Shown piece after piece: positions 24,710-34,100 of a DNA stretch of 64,000 bases. The translations under genes were made by a program, and so were the position numbers. The stretch comes from Rhodococcus sp. H36-A4 (GTDB lineage Bacteria; Actinomycetota; Actinomycetes; Mycobacteriales; Mycobacteriaceae). How positions within the stretch are numbered: position 1 is the stretch's first letter; every line of letters begins with the position of its first letter. The notes beneath the pieces are model-generated. The model ran no database searches. It was not told the origin of the DNA and saw only the letters and a program-made list of their open reading frames with translations. Location: contig NZ_JAPVLQ010000007.1 in assembly GCF_027158005.1 (NCBI RefSeq), positions 87,510 through 151,509 of the forward strand, read 5' to 3'.

Positions 24710-25996
24710 CTAGTGCACATCGAACAGTCCGGGTTCGTCGAGCGAATCGAAGAGCTGAATCTGCTCGGGCCGGGGGGTGAGCTGTCGCGCGGGCCGGTGC
24801 GTTCGGTGCAGGCTCTCGGCAACATAGGTCCAGCTCAGTGCGAACGAGTCACACAGGACGGCTGCACGTATGCGTCGTTCGTCTCCGAGTCGATGTGCGT
24901 GATCGCGGAAGCGCTGCGCCATCCACCGTGCGCGTTGGGCCAACTCCTCGACGTCCTGGCTTCGGCACAGGGCGTCGACTGTCGCAGAATCCACGGGCCC
25001 ACAGGTCAATTCGCATGCTGCACGGAGTGTGCCGAGTGTTCCTCCGTCGTCGGACCACGTCACCGGTGGATGCGGATCTTCGTGGCGATGAGTTGGATCG
25101 AAGACCGTCCCACCGACACGAAGTGCGAACGGTGCATCGATACCTTCGAGGAAATGCCCGAATCGATAGACCTGCACGGTCAATTGGCGGGGGATGAAGG
25201 TCCGAGTATCGATCGAGATACCCGCGAACAGTTGATCGCCGGCCACGACGAAGGTGATGTTCTTCCATCTACTGGTGAGCGAGGACATCATTCGCGACAG
25301 GGTCGCCGATTGCGACACCCCGGTGACCAGCGGTGCATGGATGCGGACCGACGTCGCATCGTGATCGAAGCACACGTGCACAGGCAATGTGAACCCGTCG
25401 ATCCGAATATCGCCGTTCGATTCTCGAACGAGATCGAAGTGGGCATCGCCCGTTTGGACTATGAGGGAACGCAGATGATCGAGGTCGAGGGGGATCACTG
25501 CCGTGCCGTCTACTGTGCGGCAATCGACGGCAGTTCGGAACTGTCGACCATTTCCGCCCTCGGTTGCAGCCGACAGAAATGCCGGATGCGCGACGTTCCA
25601 GACCTCGCGGAACGCGCGGACTATCGAACGCGACATTTCTTCGGCGTTGTCGCGATGACCGAGCATCGAGCGGCTGACGAGCTGGCCGACCTCGGTCTCT
25701 CGTGCTGGAGTGACCCACCCCAGAGTGAACAGTGCCGCGTCGTCACCGGCCGGCGGTTCCACACCCGCGTATAGATAACTGCCCAGAACGGCAGTGCAAG
25801 CGATGGTGCCGTCGTGTGCGGCCTGGAGCGCGATCCAGGGGCTGTCCCCGTCCCCGCGATCGAGTCCGGATTCCGCAGTGAGCGTGAGGGTTTCACGGCG
25901 CGTCATATCCGATACGAACGTCATCAGGTCTTGGGCGTACGACGACCATGCTTCGTCGATGGAGTCCTGAAGGTCGATCTTGCGATTGTCCGTCAC
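24710..25996 (-). CDS. TY-Chap (YbjN/CesT-like peptide-binding chaperone) family protein
   Basis: The protein is 428 residues with GTG start and GGGAAGG upstream. It is soluble, without signal peptide. I match it to the actinobacterial TY-Chap domain family, related to type III secretion chaperones and YbjN. Evidence is shared blocks with the gene at 61190-62380: REVWNVAHPAFL here and RRTWNIPHPSFL there, VHVCFDHDATSVRIHAPLV and AHVYIAALDEVRVDAPIV, FIPRQL and FVPQHL. Such domains are proposed to bind peptides. Role unknown. Confidence 0.65.
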   Translation of the reverse strand: MTDNRKIDLQDSIDEAWSSYAQDLMTFVSDMTRRETLTLTAESGLDRGDGDSPWIALQAAHDGTIACTAVLGSYLYAGVEPPAGDDAALFTLGWVTPARETEVGQLVSRSMLGHRDNAEEMSRSIVRAFREVWNVAHPAFLSAATEGGNGRQFRTAVDCRTVDGTAVIPLDLDHLRSLIVQTGDAHFDLVRESNGDIRIDGFTLPVHVCFDHDATSVRIHAPLVTGVSQSATLSRMMSSLTSRWKNITFVVAGDQLFAGISIDTRTFIPRQLTVQVYRFGHFLEGIDAPFALRVGGTVFDPTHRHEDPHPPVTWSDDGGTLGTLRAACELTCGPVDSATVDALCRSQDVEELAQRARWMAQRFRDHAHRLGDERRIRAAVLCDSFALSWTYVAESLHRTHRPARQLTPRPEQIQLFDSLDEPGLFDVH

Positions 25997-26146
25997 GATG
26001 ACGCCTTCCCTCTCGTCAGGCGGCCGAATCCGCCTGACGAGAGGAACAGTAGCGATGGGGTCCGACAAGAGCGGCGGTCTCGAACCTCCCCGTGTCGACG
26101 AACGCGTGCAGACCGACACATTATGGACGGAAGGCGGAGCCGCGCT

Positions 26147-26848
26147 TCAGTTTTCGCAAGCCACGCCGTCTCCGTCGCGGTCGAGCTTCGAGCTGTATCC
26201 CGGCTCGCCGGCATAGATCGGTGCCGCTCCGGCTGCCCGGACGGCGGTGCAATTCGCGTAAGAGACAGCGGAAGGGACGTCGGGCACCGCGACCAAGGGC
26301 GCGGGCGGAACGAACACCGGTTCTGGCTCGGCAACGTACACAGGTGCCGGAGCCGGGACATACTGCGTTGTCGTCGGCACCGGAGGTCGAGCGTCGATAG
26401 TTTCTGGCTCTGGCGGCGGGACGACCGTGCTCGGTGCAGTCGTCGTGGGCGGACTGGTCGTGGTCGAGCGGGGAGTGCTCGTGGTCTTCGGGCTCGACGT
26501 CGAGGTCGTCACCTGAGAGACCGAGGGAGCGGAAAAGGCCCGTGAGCTGCCCATCTCATCCGACGCGGGCGGCGGGGTCATGATCGAGAAAGCGACCAAT
26601 GCGGGTAGCGCCGCAATAGCCGGGGTTGCCCAGAGAACCCGTCCACGTGAGGGTTTTCCGAACGCGTAGAGCGTACCGGCGGCAATGATGCACACGCCTG
26701 CAACGAGTCCAGCGAACGAGAAGTCGGAGAGGGAGGCGAGTAGAACCAGAGCGCCGATGGCAACCGATATCCAGGCAATTATCTTGCCCAGCAAGGGGCG
26801 CGGCCGTTCTGGACGTGCGGCACCGGGAAATACATAGGGCTCGGTCAT
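26147..26848 (-). CDS. Membrane protein with C-terminal excalibur calcium-binding domain
   Basis: The protein is 233 residues. The N-terminus has a Pro/Arg segment and three or four hydrophobic helices (about 22-95). A long Thr/Ser/Pro/Val linker (about 110-195) spans the wall. The end is an excalibur domain, YANCTAVRAAGAAPIYAGE followed by LDRDGDGVACEN, with the DxDxDG calcium loop and two cysteines. Excalibur domains sit on the cell surface. The function is unknown. It is the only gene between the TY-Chap gene and the next hypothetical on this strand. Confidence 0.82.
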   Translation of the reverse strand: MTEPYVFPGAARPERPRPLLGKIIAWISVAIGALVLLASLSDFSFAGLVAGVCIIAAGTLYAFGKPSRGRVLWATPAIAALPALVAFSIMTPPPASDEMGSSRAFSAPSVSQVTTSTSSPKTTSTPRSTTTSPPTTTAPSTVVPPPEPETIDARPPVPTTTQYVPAPAPVYVAEPEPVFVPPAPLVAVPDVPSAVSYANCTAVRAAGAAPIYAGEPGYSSKLDRDGDGVACEN

Positions 26849-27003
26849 TGTGCGGTCCTCGCATCGGACTAGAGGTGCAGGCCACGAGAACTTGTCCGCT
26901 AACGGGATCACTCGCCGGAAGCGGCAGCCGCAGGTACTGCGTCGGCGGTGGCTGCTTGTACGAAGACCTTGTCGGATGCACGCCCTGCTTTGTTACCGGC
27001 CGA

Positions 27004-28113
27004 TCAGGACGATTCCATCGGATCGTGCTCACCGAAGGGCTCCGCGAGGCGAATGCCTTGTAGAACTGCAGGTCGCAGCGCAGTCGGTACCTCGAGTGCA
27101 TCTTCGGCGGTTACGAGAATTCCTTGATCTTGGAGGGAACGCACCCGATAGTCGATCAACTGTGCGGTACGCAGATCCTCGCCCTCTAGTCCCTCGTAGT
27201 CTTCTTCGGCATTGTCTATGGGTAGGTCGTCTGTCATCGCCGCGAGGAGCGTCTGAATTGCGAATGTGTTGGACAGTGCCATCGATACATCGTCCTCGAC
27301 CGAGGTGAGCTGATGGCGGATGTGGTGTGTCAGCACATCTCGAAGCGCATCGACCGAGCGCGATCCGAAGGCGTCCACATTCCTGCCCGGCACCACGTTG
27401 CTGCCCTCGACCTCGAGTACCTCCGAGGCGATGGCTGCAGCCCAGTAGTCCAATTCGGTGAGGTCTGCGGCCGGATGGTCCGTCACATCGTCGGTATTCG
27501 CCAAGGCAGTCGACAGGTCGGGAACGTCGGCGATGGCGATCGAGGAGCCGACGCGTGCCACCAGAGCATCGACACCTGAGATCAAGGGCAGCGGCACCAG
27601 TGCTGCAGACTCCTCTTCTGCGGTGACCTCGGGCAGTTCGATGTCATCTGGCTCGAGCACGTCGGGATCGTTGTACACGAAGTCGTTGAGGTCTTCCATG
27701 CAGTGCGCGAAATCATCCTCCGAGCCCGTCCACGCTTCGGTTTCGTCGAGGAACGCGAGAAACTCGAGCACGCAGAGGACGATGTTGAGCGCGGCCGCAT
27801 GCCCATTGTCGGGGTCGGAATCCTCGACCCGTTCGGCGGTATCGACGAGGTAGTGCGCGTCGCTCGGCGTCCAGGCGGTGACGGAGAACGAAGGGTTGGC
27901 CTTGGCCATCTGAGTGAGAGTAGTGCCGGTGAGTCCTGCTACTCGTTCGGCGTGCTCGGCCATCTCTCCTTGCTCGAGCCAGGTGGCGAAATCATCGAGC
28001 AGAGCAGTGGGGATCGATGCGGGCTGAGTGCCAGCGGGGTTCTGCCGTCTCTGCCGAGCCTTGGTTTTCGCTGCTCGCTTCTGGCCTCGGCCTGCCGGCC
28101 CTTTGGATCCCAT
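27004..28113 (-). CDS. Conserved hypothetical protein
   Basis: The protein is 369 residues, starting at ATG 28113. A very basic N-terminus (SKGPAGRGQKRAAKTKARQRR) precedes a strongly acidic body, with segments such as DDFAHCMEDLNDFVYNDPDVL and DNAEEDYEGLEGEDLRTAQLIDY. It is helical and has no membrane segment. I recognise no catalytic motif; the basic head could bind nucleic acid. It is divergent from the carbonic anhydrase gene (179 bp between starts). Composition is normal for the region. Confidence 0.55.
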   Translation of the reverse strand: MGSKGPAGRGQKRAAKTKARQRRQNPAGTQPASIPTALLDDFATWLEQGEMAEHAERVAGLTGTTLTQMAKANPSFSVTAWTPSDAHYLVDTAERVEDSDPDNGHAAALNIVLCVLEFLAFLDETEAWTGSEDDFAHCMEDLNDFVYNDPDVLEPDDIELPEVTAEEESAALVPLPLISGVDALVARVGSSIAIADVPDLSTALANTDDVTDHPAADLTELDYWAAAIASEVLEVEGSNVVPGRNVDAFGSRSVDALRDVLTHHIRHQLTSVEDDVSMALSNTFAIQTLLAAMTDDLPIDNAEEDYEGLEGEDLRTAQLIDYRVRSLQDQGILVTAEDALEVPTALRPAVLQGIRLAEPFGEHDPMESS

Positions 28114-28292
28114 GGCCCCTAGCCTAACGGGCCTCACTGCGGTCGGGTCGGGCCAGTTGCCTTCGAGCCGCACGTTCCATTTGTATCGTTTCACGATATA
28201 GTTGGGTCGGAGGTCGTCCCGGGGCCGCATGTCTCGGGATCTCCACACGGACCGTCTCGGCGACTATGGCCGACACGAGGAAAGGGGCTCCG

Positions 28293-29123
28293 ATGGAACC
28301 GATCAGTGCCGTGTCTCCGACTCCAGCGCAGGCGTGGGGTGAACTTCGTGCCGGAAACGAGCGCTTCATCTCCGGCGACTGCCGGCATCCCCGCCAGGGA
28401 ATCGACGACCGAACTCGGTTGGTCGACGTCCAGCGCCCGAAGGCCGTGGTGTTCGGATGCTCTGATTCTCGTGTGGCGGCAGAGATCGTATTCGACCAGG
28501 GTCTTGGAGACCTGTTCGTCGTCAGAACTGCCGGGCACGTCGTCGACGCATCGGTATTGGGTTCGATCGAGTACGCGGTCGACATCCTTGATGTACCACT
28601 CATCGCAGTTCTCGGGCACGACAGCTGCGGCGCCGTCAGAGCAAGTGTCGACGCGGTGGACGGTGTCGCGATGCCGGGCGGTTACATCCGCGACATCGTC
28701 GAGCGTGTCACTCCGAGCATCCTCGCCGGACGCAGAACAGGACTCGGTCGAATCGACGAATTCGAGGCGCGCCATGTCGAGGAGGCCGTGCAGCTGATCA
28801 CCGCTCGGAGCAGGCTGACTGCCGACCGAGTAGATCGAGGTGCACTCGCGGTCGTCGGGTTGACCTACCGTCTCGCGATGGGACGGGTGGTATTGCACAG
28901 CTCGCTCGGTGACGTGGGCAGCGACGTAGAGGGAGGCGGCGTCGTTGCGACTTTGACTCGTTGGACCGACTGCGGCGGTACCTGGCAGCTGATATCGCGC
29001 ACCGCCACGAAGGCAACGGTGGCACTGTGCAGCTGCGACGGACAAGAAGAAATGCAACGCCTCGAGAGCGAAGTTCCAGAGACGATCGCTTGGATCGAGA
29101 ACAATGGCGAGGGTCTTGCCTAG
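28293..29123 (+). CDS. Beta-carbonic anhydrase with an extra C-terminal domain
   Basis: The protein is 276 residues. Zinc ligands are C56, H109 and C112 (GCSDSR at 55-60, LGHDSCGAV); D58 and R60 form the catalytic dyad. The enzyme interconverts carbon dioxide and bicarbonate. A normal bacterial enzyme ends near residue 208. Here about 66 residues follow in frame (ATLTRWTDCGGTWQLISR, then VALCSCDGQEEMQRLES), resembling small free-standing actinobacterial proteins. The start ATG 28293 has AGGAAAGGGG upstream. Confidence 0.87.
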   Translation: MEPISAVSPTPAQAWGELRAGNERFISGDCRHPRQGIDDRTRLVDVQRPKAVVFGCSDSRVAAEIVFDQGLGDLFVVRTAGHVVDASVLGSIEYAVDILDVPLIAVLGHDSCGAVRASVDAVDGVAMPGGYIRDIVERVTPSILAGRRTGLGRIDEFEARHVEEAVQLITARSRLTADRVDRGALAVVGLTYRLAMGRVVLHSSLGDVGSDVEGGGVVATLTRWTDCGGTWQLISRTATKATVALCSCDGQEEMQRLESEVPETIAWIENNGEGLA

Positions 29124-29145
29124 CGCTCGCTCGTGACGCAGGCGG

Positions 29146-29174
29146 AGAACGGCGAGTCGGGCACTCGCCGTTCT
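29146..29174 (+). terminator. Stem-loop terminator after the carbonic anhydrase gene
   Basis: AGAACGGCGAGT (29146-29157) pairs perfectly with ACTCGCCGTTCT (29163-29174) across a 5-base loop. There is no U-tract, as is common in actinobacteria. It lies 22 bp after the stop and before the MarR gene. Confidence 0.7.
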
Positions 29175-29216
29175 AGCACTGCCCGAACGGAACTCATCGA
29201 ACAGGGAGGTTTCCAC

Positions 29217-29654
29217 GTGTCTTCCGGCGAACCACAGGAACCGGTGCCGTTGACAAAGCGGGAATTCGAATCGTTGGCGCGCTTCAGATTTGGAATCCGA
29301 CGTTACCTTCGCTTCAGCGAGGAGACCGTGCGGTCCCATGGGCTGACCCCGCAGCAATACCAGCTTCTCCTGGCACTGAAGGGTTTTCCTGGCCGTGAGT
29401 GGGCTGCGATGCGGGAGTTGGCAGAGCGACTGCAGCTGCGACACCACAGTGTGGTCGAACTGGTCGATCGCGCGCAGAAGCAAGGCTTGGTTCAGCGGGC
29501 TGCTGATCCTTCCGACGCCCGAACGGTCAGAGTCGAACTCACCAGCGACGGTGAACTGACCCTCGTCCGACTGGGCGCCATGCACCGGGATGAACTAAGG
29601 CGCTTGGGGCCGACAATCGAATTGCCGATATTCGACGACCCATCGAAAAAATAG
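29217..29654 (+). CDS. MarR-family transcriptional regulator
   Basis: The protein is 145 residues. The winged helix-turn-helix reads AMRELAERLQLRHHSVVELVDRAQ, with the wing QRAADPSDARTVRVELTSDG, whose DxR-R pattern is typical of MarR. GTG 29217 is chosen because AGGGAGG lies 8 bases upstream; in-frame starts further back fall in the terminator. Its target is unknown; the following gene is glutamate dehydrogenase, about 215 bp on. Confidence 0.85.
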   Translation: MSSGEPQEPVPLTKREFESLARFRFGIRRYLRFSEETVRSHGLTPQQYQLLLALKGFPGREWAAMRELAERLQLRHHSVVELVDRAQKQGLVQRAADPSDARTVRVELTSDGELTLVRLGAMHRDELRRLGPTIELPIFDDPSKK

Positions 29655-29861
29655 CCAACCGAACTATCTGCACACCAACTCAGGACTAGTCCCAAATGGT
29701 CCCTGACCTGCGCATGTATCGGGTCGAGGGTCCGGGTCGTGATTCGAGGGCATAATCCTGCCGTAAGCTGCGATGCGCAGTCGTTGTCGAAACCACGGCT
29801 GCCTACGGCACCATCGCATGGTTGTTGCCGTGATGACGTCGAATTATTGCGAAACAGGTAG

Positions 29862-31214
<1,353 letters not shown>

Positions 31215-31227
31215 GCCATCGCTGAAA

Positions 31228-31255
31228 TGCCCCGTGCAGTGACCTGCACGGGGCA
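31228..31255 (+). terminator. Stem-loop terminator after gdhA
   Basis: TGCCCCGTGCAG (31228-31239) and CTGCACGGGGCA (31244-31255) form a perfect 12-bp stem with a 4-base loop, 13 bp after the stop. No U-run follows. Confidence 0.8.
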
Positions 31256-31337
31256 ATCCGATCGAAGACTCGGCTTCGTTGGCGATTCTTCGATCAGGCG
31301 CGGGGCGGCGGTGCGTCGGGAATGCGCGCCGCGCAGA

Positions 31338-31847
31338 CTATTCGGCTGTCCGAGATTCCAGTAGTCGGCGTTCGAGGCCTGCGGCAATCGAGAGAACGGT
31401 AACGGTGCTCTCGGCGCCTGTGGGAAGGACGTATGTGCGCTCGTCCTCGACTCGGCACCCCATCAGTGCTCTGCCGAGCGGTGACAGCGGCGAACATGTC
31501 GCTATCTCGTCCGCGGAGTTTCCCGTGGCCGCAGTCAACACGAACGTCTCGACGTCATCGGGATCGCGATCGAACATCACGGTGACAAGCGAGAACGGAC
31601 GCACGGTGCCGTCGTCGGTCACCTCAGCGGCAGCAGTTACCAACTCCTGCACCTCCGCGATGCGGCGGTCGATGCTCGACAGTTCCTCGCGAGAGCGATG
31701 GTAAGGATCGTTGTTCTCGAGATCGCCCATGTTGCGGAACTCGATCACATCGGCTGCAACCTCGGTGCGCCGGATGTGCAAGGCAGACAGTTCGCTGGCC
31801 TCTTCTGATACGCCACCTGTGGTCACGATAAGTTCAGCGGTTGTCAT
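31338..31847 (-). CDS. Gre-like transcription factor
   Basis: The protein is 169 residues with the strong ribosome binding site AAGGAG. The N-terminal coiled-coil part includes GDLENNDPYHRSREELSSIDRRIAE, in blocks matching the GreA tip GDLSENAEYH region, and the C-terminal FKBP-like domain ends near SPLGRALMGCRVEDERTYV. Gre factors enter the RNA polymerase secondary channel and stimulate RNA cleavage. The tip glutamate of GreA (position 44 of E. coli) aligns with Asn, with Glu one residue earlier, so cleavage activity may be altered. Confidence 0.75.
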   Translation of the reverse strand: MTTAELIVTTGGVSEEASELSALHIRRTEVAADVIEFRNMGDLENNDPYHRSREELSSIDRRIAEVQELVTAAAEVTDDGTVRPFSLVTVMFDRDPDDVETFVLTAATGNSADEIATCSPLSPLGRALMGCRVEDERTYVLPTGAESTVTVLSIAAGLERRLLESRTAE

Positions 31848-32166
31848 GGAATTTCTCCTTGCACTAAAACTCGGTGGTCGTCCCATTCCGAGGTCGTTGA
31901 AATACAGGTAACGACGCGGCGAGCAGTGCTCGACACGTCATGTTCAGTAAGCGAAAAAATGTGCAGCGAATCGATGCCCCGCTTTTCGGCGATGAAAGAT
32001 GTATCGCCGACCGACACTCGTTACGGAATACCGCAAACGCGCAGTATTCTTCATTCAGAAACAGTAAATCGAAAGCTGGCATCAGTGGTGTGGCTCAAAA
32101 ACACCCGCATGGCGGCTATCGGTGCAACGTAGTTTTCAGTGCATCGACGAATGCAGGTGGAACAGC
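31848..32166. other. Gap of about 320 bp without a supported gene
   Basis: Several short frames are open on the minus strand (for example 31864-32082) but none has both a ribosome binding site and a recognisable product. It could be a long leader of the Gre-like gene if transcription starts at the element at 32264-32294. Confidence 0.4.
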
Positions 32167-32235
32167 CTAGTGCCCTGGCGGAGCGGTGCACAAACAACCG
32201 CGTAGCTCTACAACAATAGGAATCACAGCGTTCAC
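32167..32235 (-). CDS. Possible 22-residue Cys-containing leader peptide
   Basis: GTG 32235 opens a 22-codon frame ending RGCLCTAPPGH and TAG. AAGAAGG lies just upstream, too close for the first GTG but well placed for a second in-frame GTG at 32226. It is about 30 bp downstream of the promoter-like element at 32264-32294 and points towards the Gre-like gene. The Cys-x-Cys and PPGH end could serve ribosome-mediated attenuation. This is weakly supported. Confidence 0.22.
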   Translation of the reverse strand: MNAVIPIVVELRGCLCTAPPGH

Positions 32236-32263
32236 ACCTTCTTTCGCATCGCGTGTCTACCTG

Positions 32264-32294
32264 ACTGTAGCCCGAAAAAAATAAAACTCCAGTC
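32264..32294 (-). promoter_or_regulatory. Repeated promoter-like element, copy 1
   Basis: On the minus strand the element begins GACTGG, continues with a T-rich core and ends GGGCTACAGT. It matches copy 2 (33499-33529) at about 25 of 31 positions without gaps. The end could be a -10 (TACAGT) or a stress-sigma GGGxTAC-type motif. Confidence 0.5.
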
Positions 32295-32336
32295 ACAGCA
32301 GTTCCAGCCACTTTCCGCGTGCCGAAACGTGCGTTG

Positions 32337-32954
32337 TCAGTGCAGGATCGGCGCAGTTTCCTGCCGACACCATCGCGCGATCGCCTCGACTGCCTCGCGC
32401 AACGGTGAGGTGGTGCCGACTACGAGGTACGAGGTGGATACGACGGGCGTTCCGTCGACTTCGATTTCGTACTTCAACCGCTGTGCCAGTCGCTTCGCGT
32501 TGTGGACCTCCAGTCCAGCTTGGGAGACGGTTCGCCCGTCGCACAAAACAAGGAGTCGGCATCTGCTGTACTCCGACGACGCATCGACAACTGCGGCGGC
32601 AATCCTGTTGTTCTCCTCGGACTGCGCGGCGCGCTCGCGCCAGCGGGCGACCAGTCCGCGTCCTCCCGACAAAGCCTCGGTGGTGACAATGATGGTTTCT
32701 GCCGTCATCGGACCGTCGGCGGAAACACCGTTCCGCGCTGACGGGTCGGCATGTGTGGCACCACTGAGTTGATCGGAATTCGCGTAAGGATTGCGGACAG
32801 TCACCTCGACGCCCTTGCGAACAAGCCCGCTGTGCAGGTCTTCGTGAAGTCGAATGGGCCGTCCGATGACAATTGCAACGGCTGTGGTTCCTGCTCGCGG
32901 ACTATCCGTTCGACGAGCGGACAGCGGCGGCGTAGCGATCTCGACGAGAGCCAT
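32337..32954 (-). CDS. Hypothetical protein
   Basis: The protein is about 205 residues from ATG 32954, with AGAGG upstream. It is soluble. The middle has a Ser/Asn/Asp-rich stretch; the C-terminal half (LLVLCDGRTVSQAGLEVHNAKR, then VVGTTSPLREAVEAIARW) looks like an alpha/beta fold. I recognise no family. It lies 73 bp after the next hypothetical on the same strand, probably in one transcript starting at the element 33499-33529. Confidence 0.5.
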   Translation of the reverse strand: MALVEIATPPLSARRTDSPRAGTTAVAIVIGRPIRLHEDLHSGLVRKGVEVTVRNPYANSDQLSGATHADPSARNGVSADGPMTAETIIVTTEALSGGRGLVARWRERAAQSEENNRIAAAVVDASSEYSRCRLLVLCDGRTVSQAGLEVHNAKRLAQRLKYEIEVDGTPVVSTSYLVVGTTSPLREAVEAIARWCRQETAPILH

Positions 32955-33027
32955 ATTCACGATCGACCTCTTTGTTGCTGTGGAATCGAGGCACCGGGGG
33001 AGTCGACACAACGACACTCACGGCGCT

Positions 33028-33462
33028 TCAGGGGGACGAGCGGGCCAGCTCCAGTGTTCGGTAGCGGCTAATGATCGTCTGGCGCGTCGCGCGGTCGGTA
33101 TCGGTCGCCAGCGTCAGAATCCAGGGGGCGGATTCGCTGAAGTTGTCGGCGCGAGAGCCCTGTAGATCGGCTGTGACATCTTTCGAGATCGACTCGAGTT
33201 TGTCACTGGTCAGCCGACCTGTCGGGTCGGAGAAGCCGTACCCGATCTCCCACACTTGCGGTGGAGGAAACAGCCCGGAGACATTGAGTCGGTCCCACTG
33301 CCGCGCCAGGAGGGGCGAATTTACCTCGTCGACTGTGCGTTCACGCTGTACGCGGAACGGACATGCTGCATCAATAGCAATTTCCCCCTGCTCCAGAAAT
33401 TGTCGAAGTCGTTCGGGTGAGGCGCATACCCGAAAATTAAATTCCATCATGACCGCTTTCAC
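33028..33462 (-). CDS. Hypothetical protein
   Basis: The protein is 144 residues from GTG 33462, chosen because AAGGAG lies ten bases upstream; ATG 33450 is also possible. It reads MEFNFRVCASPERLRQFLE, then several aromatic and charged segments (VWEIGYGFSDPTGRLTSDK). It is soluble, with no known motif. The promoter-like element 33499-33529 lies about 40 bp upstream. It is probably co-transcribed with the hypothetical at 32337-32954. Confidence 0.5.
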   Translation of the reverse strand: MKAVMMEFNFRVCASPERLRQFLEQGEIAIDAACPFRVQRERTVDEVNSPLLARQWDRLNVSGLFPPPQVWEIGYGFSDPTGRLTSDKLESISKDVTADLQGSRADNFSESAPWILTLATDTDRATRQTIISRYRTLELARSSP

Positions 33463-33498
33463 GGTAGACTCACTCCTTCGGTCCAATCAGTTCTATAA

Positions 33499-33529
33499 AC
33501 TGTAGCCCAAAAGAAAATAAAAGCCAGTC
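33499..33529 (-). promoter_or_regulatory. Repeated promoter-like element, copy 2
   Basis: The plus strand starts ACTGTAGCCCAAAAG and ends GCCAGTC. It is in the same orientation as copy 1 at 32264-32294 and precedes the hypothetical gene at 33028-33462 by about 40 bp, the position expected for its promoter. Confidence 0.5.
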
Positions 33530-33685
33530 GTGTGCACGCATGCTTGAATGCGGACGAAAGTTTCTCTGACGCAGTGGATGTGAGTCGGAGAAATGTGGCC
33601 GCCAGCGGATAAGTTACGGGTATCGAAAGACGCAGTGAGGCCGGGGAATTGTTCTCCTTCGAGTACTTTTCCAACCTGCCGGTGA

Positions 33686-34039
33686 TCAGTAGTTCACTCG
33701 AAATCCGCCGATGAGCGTAATCGCGTTTCCATCGGGATCCTTCATGGTGGAGAGGCGTACATGCTTGTTCGCTTCGACGACCTCACCGGGCACTACGCCA
33801 CGAGTGACAAGCTCGGCGAGCTGTCTTTCCAGGTCGTCGACGGCCAAGTTCAGCATCCCCGACCCGGCGCGTTCATCGTCGACAGTCACTTGCACCCAGC
33901 CGTGATCTGTCACCTGCCATTCGAGAAGCACCGGCATCGGGTTGTTGTCCGCGGGGCGGCCGAAGAGAGAGGAGTACCAAGAACTCGCCCGGTCGATGTC
34001 CGACACCGGTACGACAGCGAGCACGTGTTCGAAAGTCAT
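33686..34039 (-). CDS. VOC/glyoxalase-fold protein
   Basis: The protein is 117 residues with a single VOC repeat pair. The N-terminal EHVLAVVPVSDIDRASSWYSSLFGR and the C-terminal TMKDPDGNAITLIGG are the usual fold markers. Members include glyoxalases, dioxygenases and antibiotic-binding proteins; with H5 and an acidic residue near the end, a metal site is possible. It is 62 bp upstream of the flavin monooxygenase on the same strand. Its ligand is unknown. Confidence 0.83.
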   Translation of the reverse strand: MTFEHVLAVVPVSDIDRASSWYSSLFGRPADNNPMPVLLEWQVTDHGWVQVTVDDERAGSGMLNLAVDDLERQLAELVTRGVVPGEVVEANKHVRLSTMKDPDGNAITLIGGFRVNY

Positions 34040-34100
34040 GAGTGCATCCGTTCAGAGGGGTGTGTTTCGCCCGGATGTAGACCACCCCACATTGGACAAC

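Noticed and set aside
28191..29585. Long open frame (464 codons) antisense to the carbonic anhydrase and MarR genes
   Set aside because: It spans two well-supported genes and a terminator, and has no recognisable protein features.
29682..29696. DosR-like dormancy box upstream of gdhA
   Set aside because: GGACTAGTCC is palindromic and resembles DosR half-sites, but the two central bases of the consensus are missing and spacing to the gene is large.
31864..32082. 72-codon minus-strand frame before the Gre-like gene
   Set aside because: No ribosome binding site and an unconvincing product; kept as non-coding gap.
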